NCBI RefSeq assembly: GCF_050436995.1
Contig: NC_134754.1
Location: forward strand, 5,201,001-5,265,000
Source of the DNA: Anticarsia gemmatalis
Lineage: Eukaryota > Arthropoda > Insecta > Lepidoptera > Erebidae
Length of the DNA: 64,000 bases
Direction: 5' to 3'
Positions 1 to 12,400 of the stretch are shown here, piece by piece (the stretch's first letter is position 1; every line of letters begins with the position of its first letter). Under the pieces are notes generated by a model, which had not been told where the DNA came from, did not search any database, and saw nothing but the letters and a program-made list of their open reading frames with translations. The position numbers and the translations under genes are program-made.

Positions 1-333
1 GACTTGGCTCAACTTGTCACAAGTAACAAATGGAGAGTGCCGCACGATCATCTCAACTCAATGTTTAATTATAACACTCGTTAATTTCACGATTATTTTC
101 AAATTATGTGTCTAGACGTGTTAAGGGTTACTTTTATATTTTTAAGTGTGATGCGGTTTTTAACATACACGATTAAGTTTCTCGTAGAATACGCTGTTAA
201 GTAACGCATAAAATTATATGACACTTGGTTTTGTTTTTTCGTATGAATATTTTTTAGACGTGTGGTAAATTTAAGCCTTCTTGGCAGTGGAACATAGATA
301 TGTTAAGTATATTTATTTTTATTCACTACTATC

Positions 334-395
334 AGATTCTCCTTCCGGGAGGGAGGGGGCTCTTGCCCAGCAGTGTCTGTGTGCATTAATGCGTA
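334..395 (+). repeat. Fragment of the lepidopteran SINE/LINE 3' tail module
   Basis: The segment carries the same GGGAGG...CTCTTGCCCAGCAGTG block as the tail of the SINE at 1535-1735. Only the last few dozen bases of the module remain, and the usual GGGACA after GCAGTG has diverged. No tRNA-like head or target duplication is visible, so it is an old truncated copy. Confidence 0.6.
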
Positions 396-1517
396 ATCTT
401 GTGTTTAGTAATTGACTTCAGTGTATTTTATTTATTCAACAATTTCACGCAAAACTACCCAATAAAAATAGTGTACAAATCCACTTTCAATTATCTACTC
501 TATTTATTTTCTCTCACTCAAATCATTGCAAAAAACAGTATTCCATTCTCGCAAACTAGTTCAAGTAAACACTCCCCTATAATTTCCAACCACTTAAAGC
601 CCGATAGAGATTGCACTCTCATTGCAAACAGTATAAAGTACATCACTAATCCTACGTCACATATTACGTAATCCATGACGTCATGATCGTTTGATGATGT
701 CTCAGGAGCAACCGTAATGAATTCTCATCTAAATTAATGATAGAAATACCTTCGTGTTGGATTAAACCGTTATCTCGGGTTTTATATAGATATGGGACAT
801 ACGTGGGGTGTGTTACAATGTGATATCAATTTAGGTTATACGCTAATCGCGATCATCTGTTCAGTGTTTAGGTGACAGGGAAATTGAATTGTAACTGATT
901 TTTTTTTTCTGTGCAGTGCCAAATCTGTAGGTATATTATTATTAAAGCATTATTTATAGATAATAGAACGGTATTGTAGTTCCAATAGATCATATTATAA
1001 TCATTTTTTGTACTAGATAGGTAAAACTAGAACACTCGACCCAAAAAACATTCTTCATAAAATATTTAGTCTGCAAAAATATTAATTTATAAAAATCGTG
1101 GTGGTGGTCTATCACAATATTAAAAAGTTAGTTTTACCCCAACCTGAAACCTTCATAATTCTACGAACATAATTTTCCCCTAGTTAGCAGTCACGATAAT
1201 TAACTCGATATTGGTATACTTGTTTAGTTTCTATATTATTATCTCTCTCAAGACAATACTAAGATAGCCCCTTCACACAACCCCATCGATTTTCTAATCA
1301 ACAATTGCTTGTAATTCGACCGTTTTGCACACTGCCCTCATTAGAGGGTAATTCTGAACCTTTCGGGGTGAACGACCCTGCATGTTTGACACGTTTAATT
1401 TATAGTTGTGGATGCAAATTTTCCTATAGAACATCCCCAATTCCATCCCTATTATTTTAGTGGTAGTGGTTACGAGAAACTTGTTTATCTTTGGCGAATA
1501 AAATGTTATATTTGATC

Positions 1518-1534
1518 ATATCGGCACAAAGAAT
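1518..1534 (+). repeat. Left target-site duplication of the SINE
   Basis: The 17-mer ATATCGGCACAAAGAAT is repeated exactly at 1736-1752, on the other side of the SINE. This is the expected footprint of LINE-mediated insertion. Confidence 0.85.
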
Positions 1535-1735
1535 CAAGGACAAAAGGGGCAGTGATAGCCGAGTGGTATAAGTTGAAAAAATTGTTTAATACATTTATTG
1601 AGGGCATGCAAAGTCCCCAACCCGCACTTGGGCAGCGTAGCGGACTCAAGGTCTAACCCCTCCCTCATTACGGGAGGAGACCCTTGCCCAGCAGTGGGAC
1701 AGTAATGGGTTAAATTTATTTATTTATCATTTATT
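1535..1735 (+). mobile_element. tRNA-derived SINE, complete insertion
   Basis: This is a short non-coding retroelement of about 200 bp. The head contains TAGCCGAGTGG (1556-1566), which fits the RNA polymerase III A box of tRNA-derived SINEs. The expected B box further on (about 1590-1610) is degenerate. The body and tail (about 1615-1712) follow a module seen in many lepidopteran SINEs and their partner LINEs: CCCGCACTTGGGCAGCGTAG, a hairpin-like CCCTCC...GGGAGGAG, then TTGCCCAGCAGTGGGACAGT. It ends in an AT-rich TTTATTTATTTAT stretch. Perfect 17-bp flanking repeats show that it was inserted by reverse transcription as one unit. It encodes no protein and would depend on a LINE for movement. 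Confidence 0.85.
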
Positions 1736-1752
1736 ATATCGGCACAAAGAAT
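1736..1752 (+). repeat. Right target-site duplication of the SINE
   Basis: Exact copy of 1518-1534. The bases just outside both copies differ, so the duplication is exactly 17 bp. Confidence 0.85.
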
Positions 1753-4700
1753 TTTCACGGCAATAGTAACAAAGAGTTACGATGCCTTCTTTTAGAGACA
1801 AATCTTATCTTTATACTTGTATATAACATTTTATGAGTTTATTTATATTTACTTAAGACTCTGTTTGGGCAAATTTAGCTCCACAAAGGTTCTATTCAAA
1901 GGAATGTTTGTATTTTTAGATTGTGTGTCTTTTTTAAGATTGAGGGCAGATCAAATTGGATTACGATGACAAAAAATAGATGGATTTGGTATATTTATAG
2001 TTTGTTCAATCGCTACATGTATTCAAAAGAATAGAAAAAAAACTACCATTAGTGCCCACACGGAAGTGCTATAAGCAAAGAGGTCGGAATTTAGCTAAGA
2101 TATCTTTCGTTTCATAATATAAAATTTAATAGCTATCTCGAAAGTTATAATTTTCTTTAAACCAGTGTTCAGAGAATAGCTCTTAGCAAGTAACAATAAA
2201 TTATTCCATGAATCGCATAATATTGGCTGGCAAGCTGTTTATTTCACAGAATTGGTGTATACAGCTACATTTCAATTCAAACCATATAACCCAAATTTTA
2301 ACAAAACAGAAATACCATCCAATAATATCAATTTAAAACTATATCCATATCCCACAACGAGACCATGTCCACTCATATAACGCATTCAATAAATTTTAGT
2401 AGTAACGCGTTTTCAACAAATTGTCGTGTAAATTCGATGAATTTGAATCCAGTGCGCAATTAATCCTCAATTATACCAAAATGTGCCGTTTAATTAAATG
2501 TTGGAATGATTTTGGTTCGACTTTAATTTTGTTTTGTGCGTATTCTATTGTCGTGTTTTCGACAAAGATTTACATTGATAGCAACCAGGCTGTAAATTAC
2601 GAGTAATTAACTCTATAAAGCGACACCTCGTTCGAGTAAAGCTGAATTATGATCGGCAATTTTCAGTAGGTATCGTATAAAATATAGGGAAGTTTTACCC
2701 TGTTATCGATTTTAAAGTTATAGAAGCAAGCTTTTGTGATTTAAAATAGGCAATTTATTACATTATACTTCATGACTTTTAATTCTCAAAAATAATAGAG
2801 TTAGTTCCCGACTACTTTTTTAAAACACAAAAGCCTTGTTACACGCACAAAAGGCTCGTAAAAATACAGATAAAGGCTCCTTAAATTGCAAAACCAAGTA
2901 AAAAGACAGAAGTATTTACATTGCACAAAATTTAACAAATATAATAGATTCTTATAACAAAGCACTCTAAGCTCAGTGGTGCAGATAAAAAATCTGGGAG
3001 CAATTTTAATTTTCAATAGCCCGGAGGCGCCGCAAACACGGCAGCCGTCGTGATACAATGTTTTATACCTTTGGAACTTCGTTGATTGGCCCAAGTGAAC
3101 AGAGGTTTGAGGAAAAATAAAGCGAATATTTTCCCCGTTGGAGCTTATGTTGTATTTTTTCAGTGAACATAATGCTAGTTCCTTTTTATTGATTTTACTG
3201 TTCAATATTTGTTAATAGTGATAATTGTTCTCCTGCTATTAAATGCATTTTACAGTTTATTTAATTGCAGCAAAAAGAGCAGAGGGTAATAATGCAATGT
3301 TTGCCCTAATTTGTTATTGAACTCTTATGATAATAAAACAAAAAGCTGTCGTTTCTATTATTTATTTATCAGATGTAACATATTTTTCATTAAGCTGAAA
3401 TGCGCAGGTTAATCGATAGTAGTTTTAGCAAACTCTTATAACATGTACCACAAGCCCTGCGAATCAAAACTCAACATTACATTATTACGCGATCCGAAAC
3501 TCTGACTTTATTTTAACCTTTTTTTAAGCTTTCTTCCTTTATGTACTTAGCTCCCCACACCTGTTTGCTTCGGGGCATTGCCCTTTTATATTTTGTTAGG
3601 TAATATAGCGGTAAATGGAGGTTTATGTGGGAATCAAAGCGGCCGCTTCAGTTGATTTAGGGTTCTGTTATAGCGAATTAAAATATAAAAATATTGTTTT
3701 AAGAAATATTTTGTTAATCTGCGCGATCGCTATTGTCGCTAAAAGATACGAATCGTCCCTAATATAGGTAGCTAATTTATTGTTTTATTTTTCTTGAATG
3801 ATATGGATTTAAGTTTCTGTTATTAATCATTGACCGCTATTTTTATGTATAGAATCAAGTTTTTCTTCTACGTATTAATCATTTTTATATTGATTTCTCT
3901 ATCTTTATATACCTACTAAATGCAGAACCGGGAACCCTTTTCATATTTAATGATAACCGTGTAATTTTTCGCTGCTCTCTTATTATGTAACATTTTTTAC
4001 TCTATTTGCGAACCATTCAATTTTACCCTTTATTTTCTGATTAGCCTAAACAAACATAATACTGTGCGTTGCTATATTTTTTGCTCAAATTTCGATATTT
4101 CTTCATTTTTGTTATTGAACGATAAAAAATTAAAAACACGTTTCTACGAAGATGATTAACAATGTAATTTTTACGCATTTTTTATTAATTGAAACATGAT
4201 GTAAAGAAAACAGCGGCTGTAAATTGTGTTCACTTAAGCGATGTTAAATGTTTTATTAAGACCTTCGTACGAGATCCTTGACGGTTTTGCTCTTCAGAAA
4301 AAACAACTAGGCTTATTACGGTAAGCACTCTGGCATTACCTATTAATGCAATTTTAACATTTTTTCGGCCAAACAAAAGAAAATAATTTCCACGTCACGT
4401 CGGAAGGGTACGTGTCTTACATTTCTAATTTATGATTTATAAAGCATTAACCTAAAAGCTTCGAGAAAAGTCTGTTCGAGAGTTAGCAAACTGTACGCGT
4501 GGGACTCAAAGGGAATTGTGTGAATCGTTCTATTCTCTGAATGCGTTTTTAGAGCGCGTGTAAATAAAATTGAATTTATTATTTAATTTCACAGAATTTA
4601 TTGCTGGATTTTTTCGGGACTGTTTTAGTGGCGATATGGGAGAGAATGAAAAATAGTGTTTTCGCTGTTTGCTAGCGGAATGTGTTTTATACACACGTGA

Positions 4701-7429
4701 CTCTTTTTGCAATAAACCAAAGTACAAAAGGAATGCTTTGTTACTAGTTTTTTAGATAAATGTTTTATCTTTTCAGTTCAGCTCCTGGGGATATAAAGGA
4801 AAAAGTGAAATTTGTGTTGAAGTACCAACTATATAGCATTAAAATTTGTTTCATGCGTGCGCAATAGCTACTAAAGGATGATATCATTTGTAACCTACAA
4901 ATTATATTATCTTTAAGTATTGCATGAAATCGTTCTTTTTTATTACAAATCGACACTGTCATATTATACAAAACGAGCCGTAAATGATTTAAAAAATGAT
5001 AGGACTCTTCAATTACATAAAAAGTAGTCAAAGAAAATCATACGTTTCATATTACGCAGTATAAAAGCAACGCAAATCAGCAACAAATCGAAACAGCATT
5101 AAATATTAATGTCTGTTACAACTGGCTGCATTATTTCCCGTCAGATACTCCATTCACAATACATTTGAATAATAGAAGGGAAAATTAAAGTTTACCTACC
5201 GCGCCTTCTGCAAGACTATGTAAATCGTTTATCATTAAAATTAATTTCACTCCATGTTCGCTAAACGCTCTTTATTCATTTCCTTTTCTTAATTAAGCAA
5301 TCTGTTTACAATGAGGCAATTAATTGGCATTCCCATTGTCGGTATTTTCTTCGAGTGTTTTAACCCATCCGATGGAATTGGCGTTTGAAATTGAAACTGT
5401 TAATTTCGTGGCAATGTTGCTTTGTTTTTTGGCAATTAATTATTTATTGTTGCCATTTTTTGGAGTTTTTCCTTCTTACTTTAAATGTTATTACTTTATT
5501 AGTTGAGTGCTGGGTTGTGTTTTCAGATGTCATAAGCCATTTCGTAATTATATTTTAGTTATGCCACTAATTATGAAACTTTTTGCACACCTTTTAGTTT
5601 ACCTTACACGTGTACTTAAAAGCGTTTTTATATCTTACTTTTTCAATCATTGAAGCCAAATTTTATTAAAAAGTAATTCTAACACTATTCATTATTGATC
5701 AATTACCGGGAAGCAATTTGACACTTAAAAACTATAATGAAGATTAGAATTAAACTTGCCACTAACTCTACCAATTAGGAAATTTTATAAATCCTTGAAA
5801 CTTTTTTATTTGTAACCTTCAATTGACCATCAAAATGGTCAATGTCCGACCAAGGCTTATCAATCGTTAGAACAAAATTAGAACCGATATAATAGCGGCT
5901 CAATGAAAATAAAAATAAATCACAAACACGAAACTTTCACTAAACACCACTTTATCTTACTTGCCTTATATCTTATTTACAAATAGGCGTAACAGCCCCA
6001 TATATATCTATTAACCTCTTTTGTTTGAAACGTCGAAAATAAGGTGGAAATAAAATTGTTTATTCAAAGCTTTACCTGGCGGGCTTTTTTCAATTAATGA
6101 CTGCGGTTGCATGTTTGTTGGCCATTTATAAAGAGCTGTGTGAGAGCCCTTAATAGACTGACGACAGCTAAATGTCACCGAGCGTTTATTTGCTTATATT
6201 TGCCGCACTATTTTCACGTTACTTTAATATAGAGAGGAGACAATAGCTTCTATTATTGATATAATTGGCCTTCCAGACATTTAGGCATTTAGGTTTTATT
6301 GGTTTGTGGGAATGGTATATTATTCGTGAGGTTTTCTCGTACTTTTGAAGATGTTCAAAAGAATAATTCGGATTTTTGCGGTTCATAGTACAGTTGACTA
6401 CGTACGAGTAAATCGCTACCAATCTAAGCAATATTTTATCGCTCGCTTATAATTTTCATAACTATAAATTAAAGGCCTCAAATACGACAAGTAGTCTGTA
6501 CAAAAGGTTTATATACAAAATTAACTTTTGTGATTTTTCGAAGTCCACACTAAATTGTATTTTACAGACGTTAAAGAGTATGTATTGCCTTAAAATAAGC
6601 TTAAACACATAAAGCAGTAAGTAAAGTTAGTCACAATATTCGTGCCAATGTATAATCCAGTGCGTTTGCGTCGTATAAACCATACGGCCGGTCGTCGGTC
6701 CGCCAATTAAAATGATCTACAACCACCGTACTCGTATTAAGTATTTATAAATTACCTCCAGTTTAATAAAATGCCCGAAAGTGTTATTATTAATGAAGTG
6801 AAAATGTATGCCGCTTAATCATACTCGGTAATCGTTTGTTTGGACTACTTTATATTGTGTTAATAAGTTTATTGTTTTACTTCTAGGCTTTTAATTTACT
6901 TGCGTCCATTGTGTCCAATTTACGTGCCGTTGCCATTTTAGGAGAAAATTATTATATGAGTTTTGATTATTTATTCTAGCATGAATAAGCCATACTCTTC
7001 ATAATTTAAACGCCTCCTTAAAATACTGATCAAACATATTTTTTTAAACCTCAATTTAGTCGTACAAAAACCACTTGATTTAATAAGCTTATACATAATA
7101 ACTCTCGTTCTCATAAAAGCAAGTTCGTCTTAATAATTGTAAAATATTACTGACACTATGAATTGAATCGCCTCAGTTAAACAGTCGTGTACACTGTACA
7201 TTGATTCCAATTGAATAAAATTATGATTGATTTAGCAATGTCATGTTGGCCTATTTTGATCTACGCGTTTATAAATCATCTATCATATTCACATGTAAGT
7301 AATATTCTTGAATGATATGTTAACCATCGTTACTAATGTTACAAACATTTCGGCATTAATGCAAGTATAAGGTGTTGATCAAACGTTTTTCACTGAAAAA
7401 AAATTAACCAATCAATAGTATCCTATTAC

Positions 7430-7622
7430 ATAATATTGATATTATAAAGTTTATGAGCATATATGTATGTATATTACTCATTCACGAAAGAATTACGGAA
7501 CTGATTTTAATGAAATTTTATACACAGATAGTTTATTACATAGGATACATATTATTATAATACATAGGACTTTTTACCACGGAATATTTTTTCACGAGGA
7601 TAAAGTCGCGGGCGACAACTAG
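7430..7622 (+). mobile_element. Helitron-like non-autonomous element (TATTATAAAG type)
   Basis: The 3' end reads GTCGCGGGCGACAACTAG followed by T. The GTCG/CGAC arms form a short GC hairpin just before CTAG, which is the end structure expected of Helitron-like elements. The 5' part contains ATATTATAAAG and a TATGTATGTA run followed by ACTCATTCACG, an arrangement I associate with common lepidopteran repeats of this type. The exact 5' TC end has decayed, so the left boundary is approximate. No coding capacity. Confidence 0.6.
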
Positions 7623-9093
7623 TACAGAAATGGAATTGTTTATTTACTACTCACTTAAGCTAATTAAATATAAGATAAGCGATTTAAAATAACCATAGTA
7701 TAAAGTAATCGCATAAACGATAAGTGTCAAACACGGTAATACAAGCGCATTTTGCAAAATACCTCTACTTTACTTTTAAACTCCAATGCATCATATCTTC
7801 GTGCACGGAGCGCAGTGAGTATGATGAAATTGCGTAATATACTCCCACGATATTTTATTCACGTTGAATATTATTTTTATAATATCACACTTCCCTGTGA
7901 TGAAATTTCTTGAAGTTCATGCGAAAAGGCTCTTTATAGTTCATTCTGTTTAATGTGATATACAGATTTGTATTACTGTTTAAACTTGTTTCCAGGAAAT
8001 TTTGTTTAACACTTGGTACAATCTCAAGAGATACATATGTAGCCAGTTTTTTTACTATTATCGACAACCAACTAGCTGTTGTAAAAAGTTGTATAAAATC
8101 CTGATCAGCGCACCTAGCGGGTGCCTTGTGAACTAATTTGAGGCAAAATTTAACTGTCACACTCACACACAGTTCATCATGGTATCACCTGTAATTATAA
8201 TTTGAACTGTAATTTAGTTTTTGACAGATAGAGTCAAACGCATGTCCGCTTTTTTTCGAAGAAATTATTATAGTATGCCAAATATATTGTGATTTTCGAT
8301 CGAAAGCTAGAATCGATACAGAACGGCTTCATCGGTATAATGGACTTTCAATACAATAAATGAACAACTCATAAACATAACATTTAGAAAGCTGACTTCA
8401 ACAAGCAGTAAGTAACAGTTACAAGGGCCACCAGTCTGTCTAAGGAATGTCTTTGTTCTTAAATTTTCTTTAGACATAATAATTTTTCTAACACTTTCTT
8501 TCATTGTAGGCACAGTTACAGGAACAGCAAGATGATGAAATTTTTTGTCGGTTCCTTCCACCATTCCATAACTAGGTTATAAAAACCTTTTTAAACGAAA
8601 GCCTTAATTAAGTAGGCATATTATAAACTCGGATACTGTTATGTTTTTAATTAAATTCTCCGTTCAAAATAATATTCTTTTGTTTTGTATTAATGAAGGA
8701 CGTATTTTTTGTGTGGTCGGAAACCGCGAGTGTATTCAGTATCTAAAATGAGTAATGAAGGATATTGTTTACTGTTTAATTATGAAAGATACACGTGATT
8801 ATATAGCATGTGTTTATTTGATGAATAATAATCTGTAAAACAAGTATTTGTTTGTTGAGTTTTAACATACGTCTTTACGTATTTGTAATTAAATTATAAT
8901 CAACGATTTTGCGCTGAAACACACATGATAACTGGCAACCAATTGGTTCAACCCCAGAAAAATAATTTACTTTAAAAATTGTCTCTATTTTGTCAATTTG
9001 ATGTATCATTCATTTAACAATAATTAATAATCATAATGGCTAGTTAACTATTTATTCCTCAATATGAATACAGGTTGGAGTTAAAACATTTTA

Positions 9094-9480
9094 AGGCGCT
9101 GTCTCCACGAGCGAGAGAATCGCGGCGATATTATCGTCGTGCCACGTATTTCTATACACTCTCTATGGAACCGTCTCCACACGGCGATAATATCGCCGCG
9201 ATACGACGAGTGTCAACGAGCGTGCGAAACGTCAATACATCGTCGCTAGTCGGCCGCGACAAGCAGCGAGTCCGCCGCGCGATCGCGACGAGCGCGCTGT
9301 CAAATGCAGCGTCATTTGTTTTCAATGTTGCCTCTTGTTTCGAGAAGCTTTTTAAACAAGGAAAACGCGGGCTACGCGACTCGCGACGATACGCGGTGGA
9401 ATTATCGCTCGTTCGTGGAGATTGTCCGACGATACAAGGGCGGACTCGTCGCGATTCTCTCGCCCGTGGAGACAGCGCCT
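9094..9480. mobile_element. GC-rich MITE with about 34-bp terminal inverted repeats
   Basis: The left end begins AGGCGCTGTCTCCACG, and the reverse complement of the right end begins with the same 16 bases. Pairing continues through GCGAGAGAATCGCG and a final CGA, giving about 34 bp with two mismatches. The interior is CpG-dense and contrasts sharply with its AT-rich flanks. A second inverted pair lies inside the left half: CGCGGCGATATTATCG near 9121 against GGCGATAATATCGCCGCG near 9182. A partial copy of the TIR motif (GTCTCCACACGGCGA) precedes that second arm. No target duplication could be fixed, so the superfamily is open. A 160-codon open frame running through it follows from base composition and does not look like transposase. 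Confidence 0.8.
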
Positions 9481-12400
9481 ATGAGGTCATTTATCCAAAA
9501 ATCGAAATTGTAATAAATAAAAAGAAATCAACTAAACTAGATCAGTTTCTCAAGTAATTAAAATCAAAGTATCTAATAAATTAACAGGGACACTTAATGA
9601 TTTTATTTCACTCAAACCTGAGTTACTGTATCAAAGGTTAAGTCACAACTTAAACAGTTAAGTGTAGTGATTTATAGCAAGGACCGTTTCCTGTCCTTTT
9701 TATATTTTGATAAGCATCACATGCTAGTAGCCGACTGGGGTTTAAATGTTGATCGTTGACGAATGTCCGGTTCAAGTTATGAGATGAAGAGGCTACAGAA
9801 AATGTAAAAATAAAGCTTAGGTTTTACAGTCGTTTGGTGTCATAACTTTCACTATAACAATTAGAAAAAATAGCAGCACTTCCTTCAGTCTACGGTCTGC
9901 CACTCACTGTTAAATTTGGTTTCTAGATTCTAATCATAATAAAATAACTCCAAAATTACTAGGTATCAATAAGTGTTTTTGGAGTACTACTTTTTGTTTA
10001 TCACTAAGTTATGCGGTATTTCTTTCGGTCTATTATTGACTTGAACAGATTCAAATGCCATATAAAAGACAACGTTTTATACCACTTTGGTGGTTAAGAA
10101 ACATAATAAAGACATTCAAATATGAAAAAAGGGAATTTTATTCAGTTTTTGAAACGCTTCCGCTTATATCTTGTTGAGGTAACGCGTTAACAGTCCCATC
10201 ATTAACTCGGAAGAATGAATGTCAATCAATTTTATTAGCGGATAAATAAAAACAGTAGCTACGTCACAGCGGGTCACACCACTTGAAACTATAAATTCTT
10301 TCAAAAACAAACAAAAACTGACTCTTACACCCCCTTAATTTATAACTTTCATGCCTCGCTCAGTGGTTTCATTGAAGTATTTTAGGACTAATTAAAATTT
10401 TTGATCCATTTTTTTCCAAGTTCGAAGTTATTAACCAACGAAGGGTTATTAATAACGTGAAACTATTCGATCTATGTTAAGCTTTGTGCGATGAAAGTAT
10501 TTCAGCTAATTAATCGCTTAGATCTTTGTGAATAGTTCTTTAGAAGTATGGGTAATGTTTGAGATACTTATTAAAACTCGACTTCAGTATGTGTTTAATA
10601 ATCTGTGGCTATCATACTTCTAATATACACATTTTTTTATTCGCTTAACATCACAGTGTTAAAAAAACGAAGATTCCCGATTGCAGCCGAACGTCTCTTT
10701 TTATAAAGACATCTTTTTAAACAAAGATTTAAAAGAATGCTGGTGTGATATTGGACCGGATACTGTCCCTTCGACAGTGGCGCCACCTATTGACACTTAT
10801 TAGTAGAGCCCTCATTACCATTCAAGTGATCTCCCGAGAAAGACTCATAAAAATATTACGATCTATTGTTTTGTTATTCTCCAAAGGAAAGTATAATAAT
10901 AAAGTTATTGTAATGAAACAGCGAACGAAAGTATTATTTGAATACGATTACCTTTATATAAATATTAATAAATTCTAATGACGTTGTTACATGCGCTTTA
11001 TGACTGTTTCAATGCATATTTATTTTTATAATTAATCCTAAGATTAGAATATGTACTTGGAGGGCATTGACCTCATTAACGAAGCAGAATAATAAAAATA
11101 TTTGACTATTGTAACTGATTATTTATTAAAAATCTTTGTTCAAAGCTAATTCAAGAAAACGTTGTCACTTGCGTCTATGACAGTACATTTTATCTTAGTA
11201 TTGGCGTATTAAAAAAAACATAGGTACTTTAGTCTGAATCCAATCTGGTTTAAAGTTAGGGCATTTCATAGTTGAACAACATACCGTCTGTATCATATCT
11301 ATGAAACACGAAAATATTACTATGAAATGCCACCAGACTTACCAAAGCAGGCTCTAAATATTCTAGTCAGTCAGTAGACCTTTGAATCCTTGCGATAGGC
11401 CACGTATGGTAACCGTAAATTATTTCGTAAATCGTATCTTCACTGAAACCACTGACTTCACGTCGGTTAAATCAAGATTAAGTGCGAGCATACGGGTCGT
11501 ACCTCAAAATGTGTCGAACATAAATCAAAGCTTAAATAAGAAATTCGCCCCATCTAATTGTGGGCGACTTCAAAGTGAGATTTAAAAGTAGTGAGGGCTA
11601 AAGGGTTACCTCGTAAATGTTAGCGGTATTCAAACAACCATTAAACAGTAAATCACGCCATAAAGAGTTGTTTTTTCATTGAAACTACCCCAATGGGAGT
11701 TGAATTGTAGCAACAACATGAATATATTTTCACACCGTGGTAATGTTGATCGTAAAATCGGGTGAATAATTAGATACAAGTGAGAATAACTCAGTGTAAT
11801 GTGTTTCCTAGTTTAATGTCACAAATGTTCCAAGTTAATGTTTCAAGTGCTTCTTAATATTTAAGAGCGGTTTGTAATATAACATTGGCAACGTATTTGC
11901 CGAGAGAAATGAGTTAATTTGTAAGTCAGTACATAGAATGTAATTACGTTCTGAGATTCTTGTAATTATGTCTACTTGGAAAATTAAAGAATGCAAATGA
12001 CGATGAGTTCGCAGAAGATTTAATTAGATTTTAAATATTAATATATCTCAAATATGAACCTTTGATTTTTCAAGTCTTGTTTTTTTTTGGAATAGTTATT
12101 TTGTCATTAATTTATGATACATTTCGAATTATAAATTAATATTCCAAAAAGTACAGTTGGTCGAAATATCCCTTAAAGGTCACACAGATGTTCGGAGTCA
12201 CCATTAATTTCCTATACTTCTCTCATTTCATTCCAACCCATCAAAACTCTGCGTTAAATCAATGTTCTAAAATTTGCCTCATTATTCATACGAGGAACGT
12301 CTAATAGAAAATAAACAGAGTCTCATACATTTGTATCCCACAGGTTGATATTAATATTGCATGGTGGATGAATCATTAAGAGCGAAGTATCTTGAGCAAC

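Larger units (their letters stand above)
1..9093. other. Gene-poor AT-rich stretch with SINE and Helitron debris
   Basis: No coding region can be supported here. The open frames present are short, AT-driven and unlike any family I recognise. The stretch holds a SINE-tail fragment near 334-395, a complete SINE at 1535-1735 and a Helitron-like copy at 7430-7622, each listed separately. A perfect CRE-type palindrome (ATGACGTCAT) lies at 675-684. A strong-looking 3' splice-site tract (T-run followed by CTGTGCAG) ends near 917 but opens onto no usable exon. The rest looks like unconstrained intergenic or intronic sequence. Confidence 0.6.

Noticed and set aside
399..671. 90-codon frame near the window start
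   Set aside because: AT-rich, low-complexity translation without family resemblance, and its start overlaps the end of a SINE-tail fragment region. Not supported as a gene.
893..930. Strong splice-acceptor-like tract (T-run then CTGTGCAG)
   Set aside because: The only exon it could open would be a few bases long before a donor-like GTATAT, and no coding frame follows.
1551..1620. Possible tRNA gene (A-box sequence)
   Set aside because: No cloverleaf can be formed and the B box is degenerate. The 17-bp target duplication and tail show it is the head of a SINE.
2801..3205. 134-codon minus-strand frame with a CRVCGASG stretch
   Set aside because: Low-complexity, Leu/Phe/Lys-rich translation typical of AT-rich DNA. 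The few cysteines do not form a zinc-binding pattern, and no family is recognisable.
9075..9557. 160-codon open frame through the MITE
   Set aside because: It spans the element and both flanks, and its Arg/Ser-rich translation follows from CpG-rich inverted repeats. No transposase motif is present.
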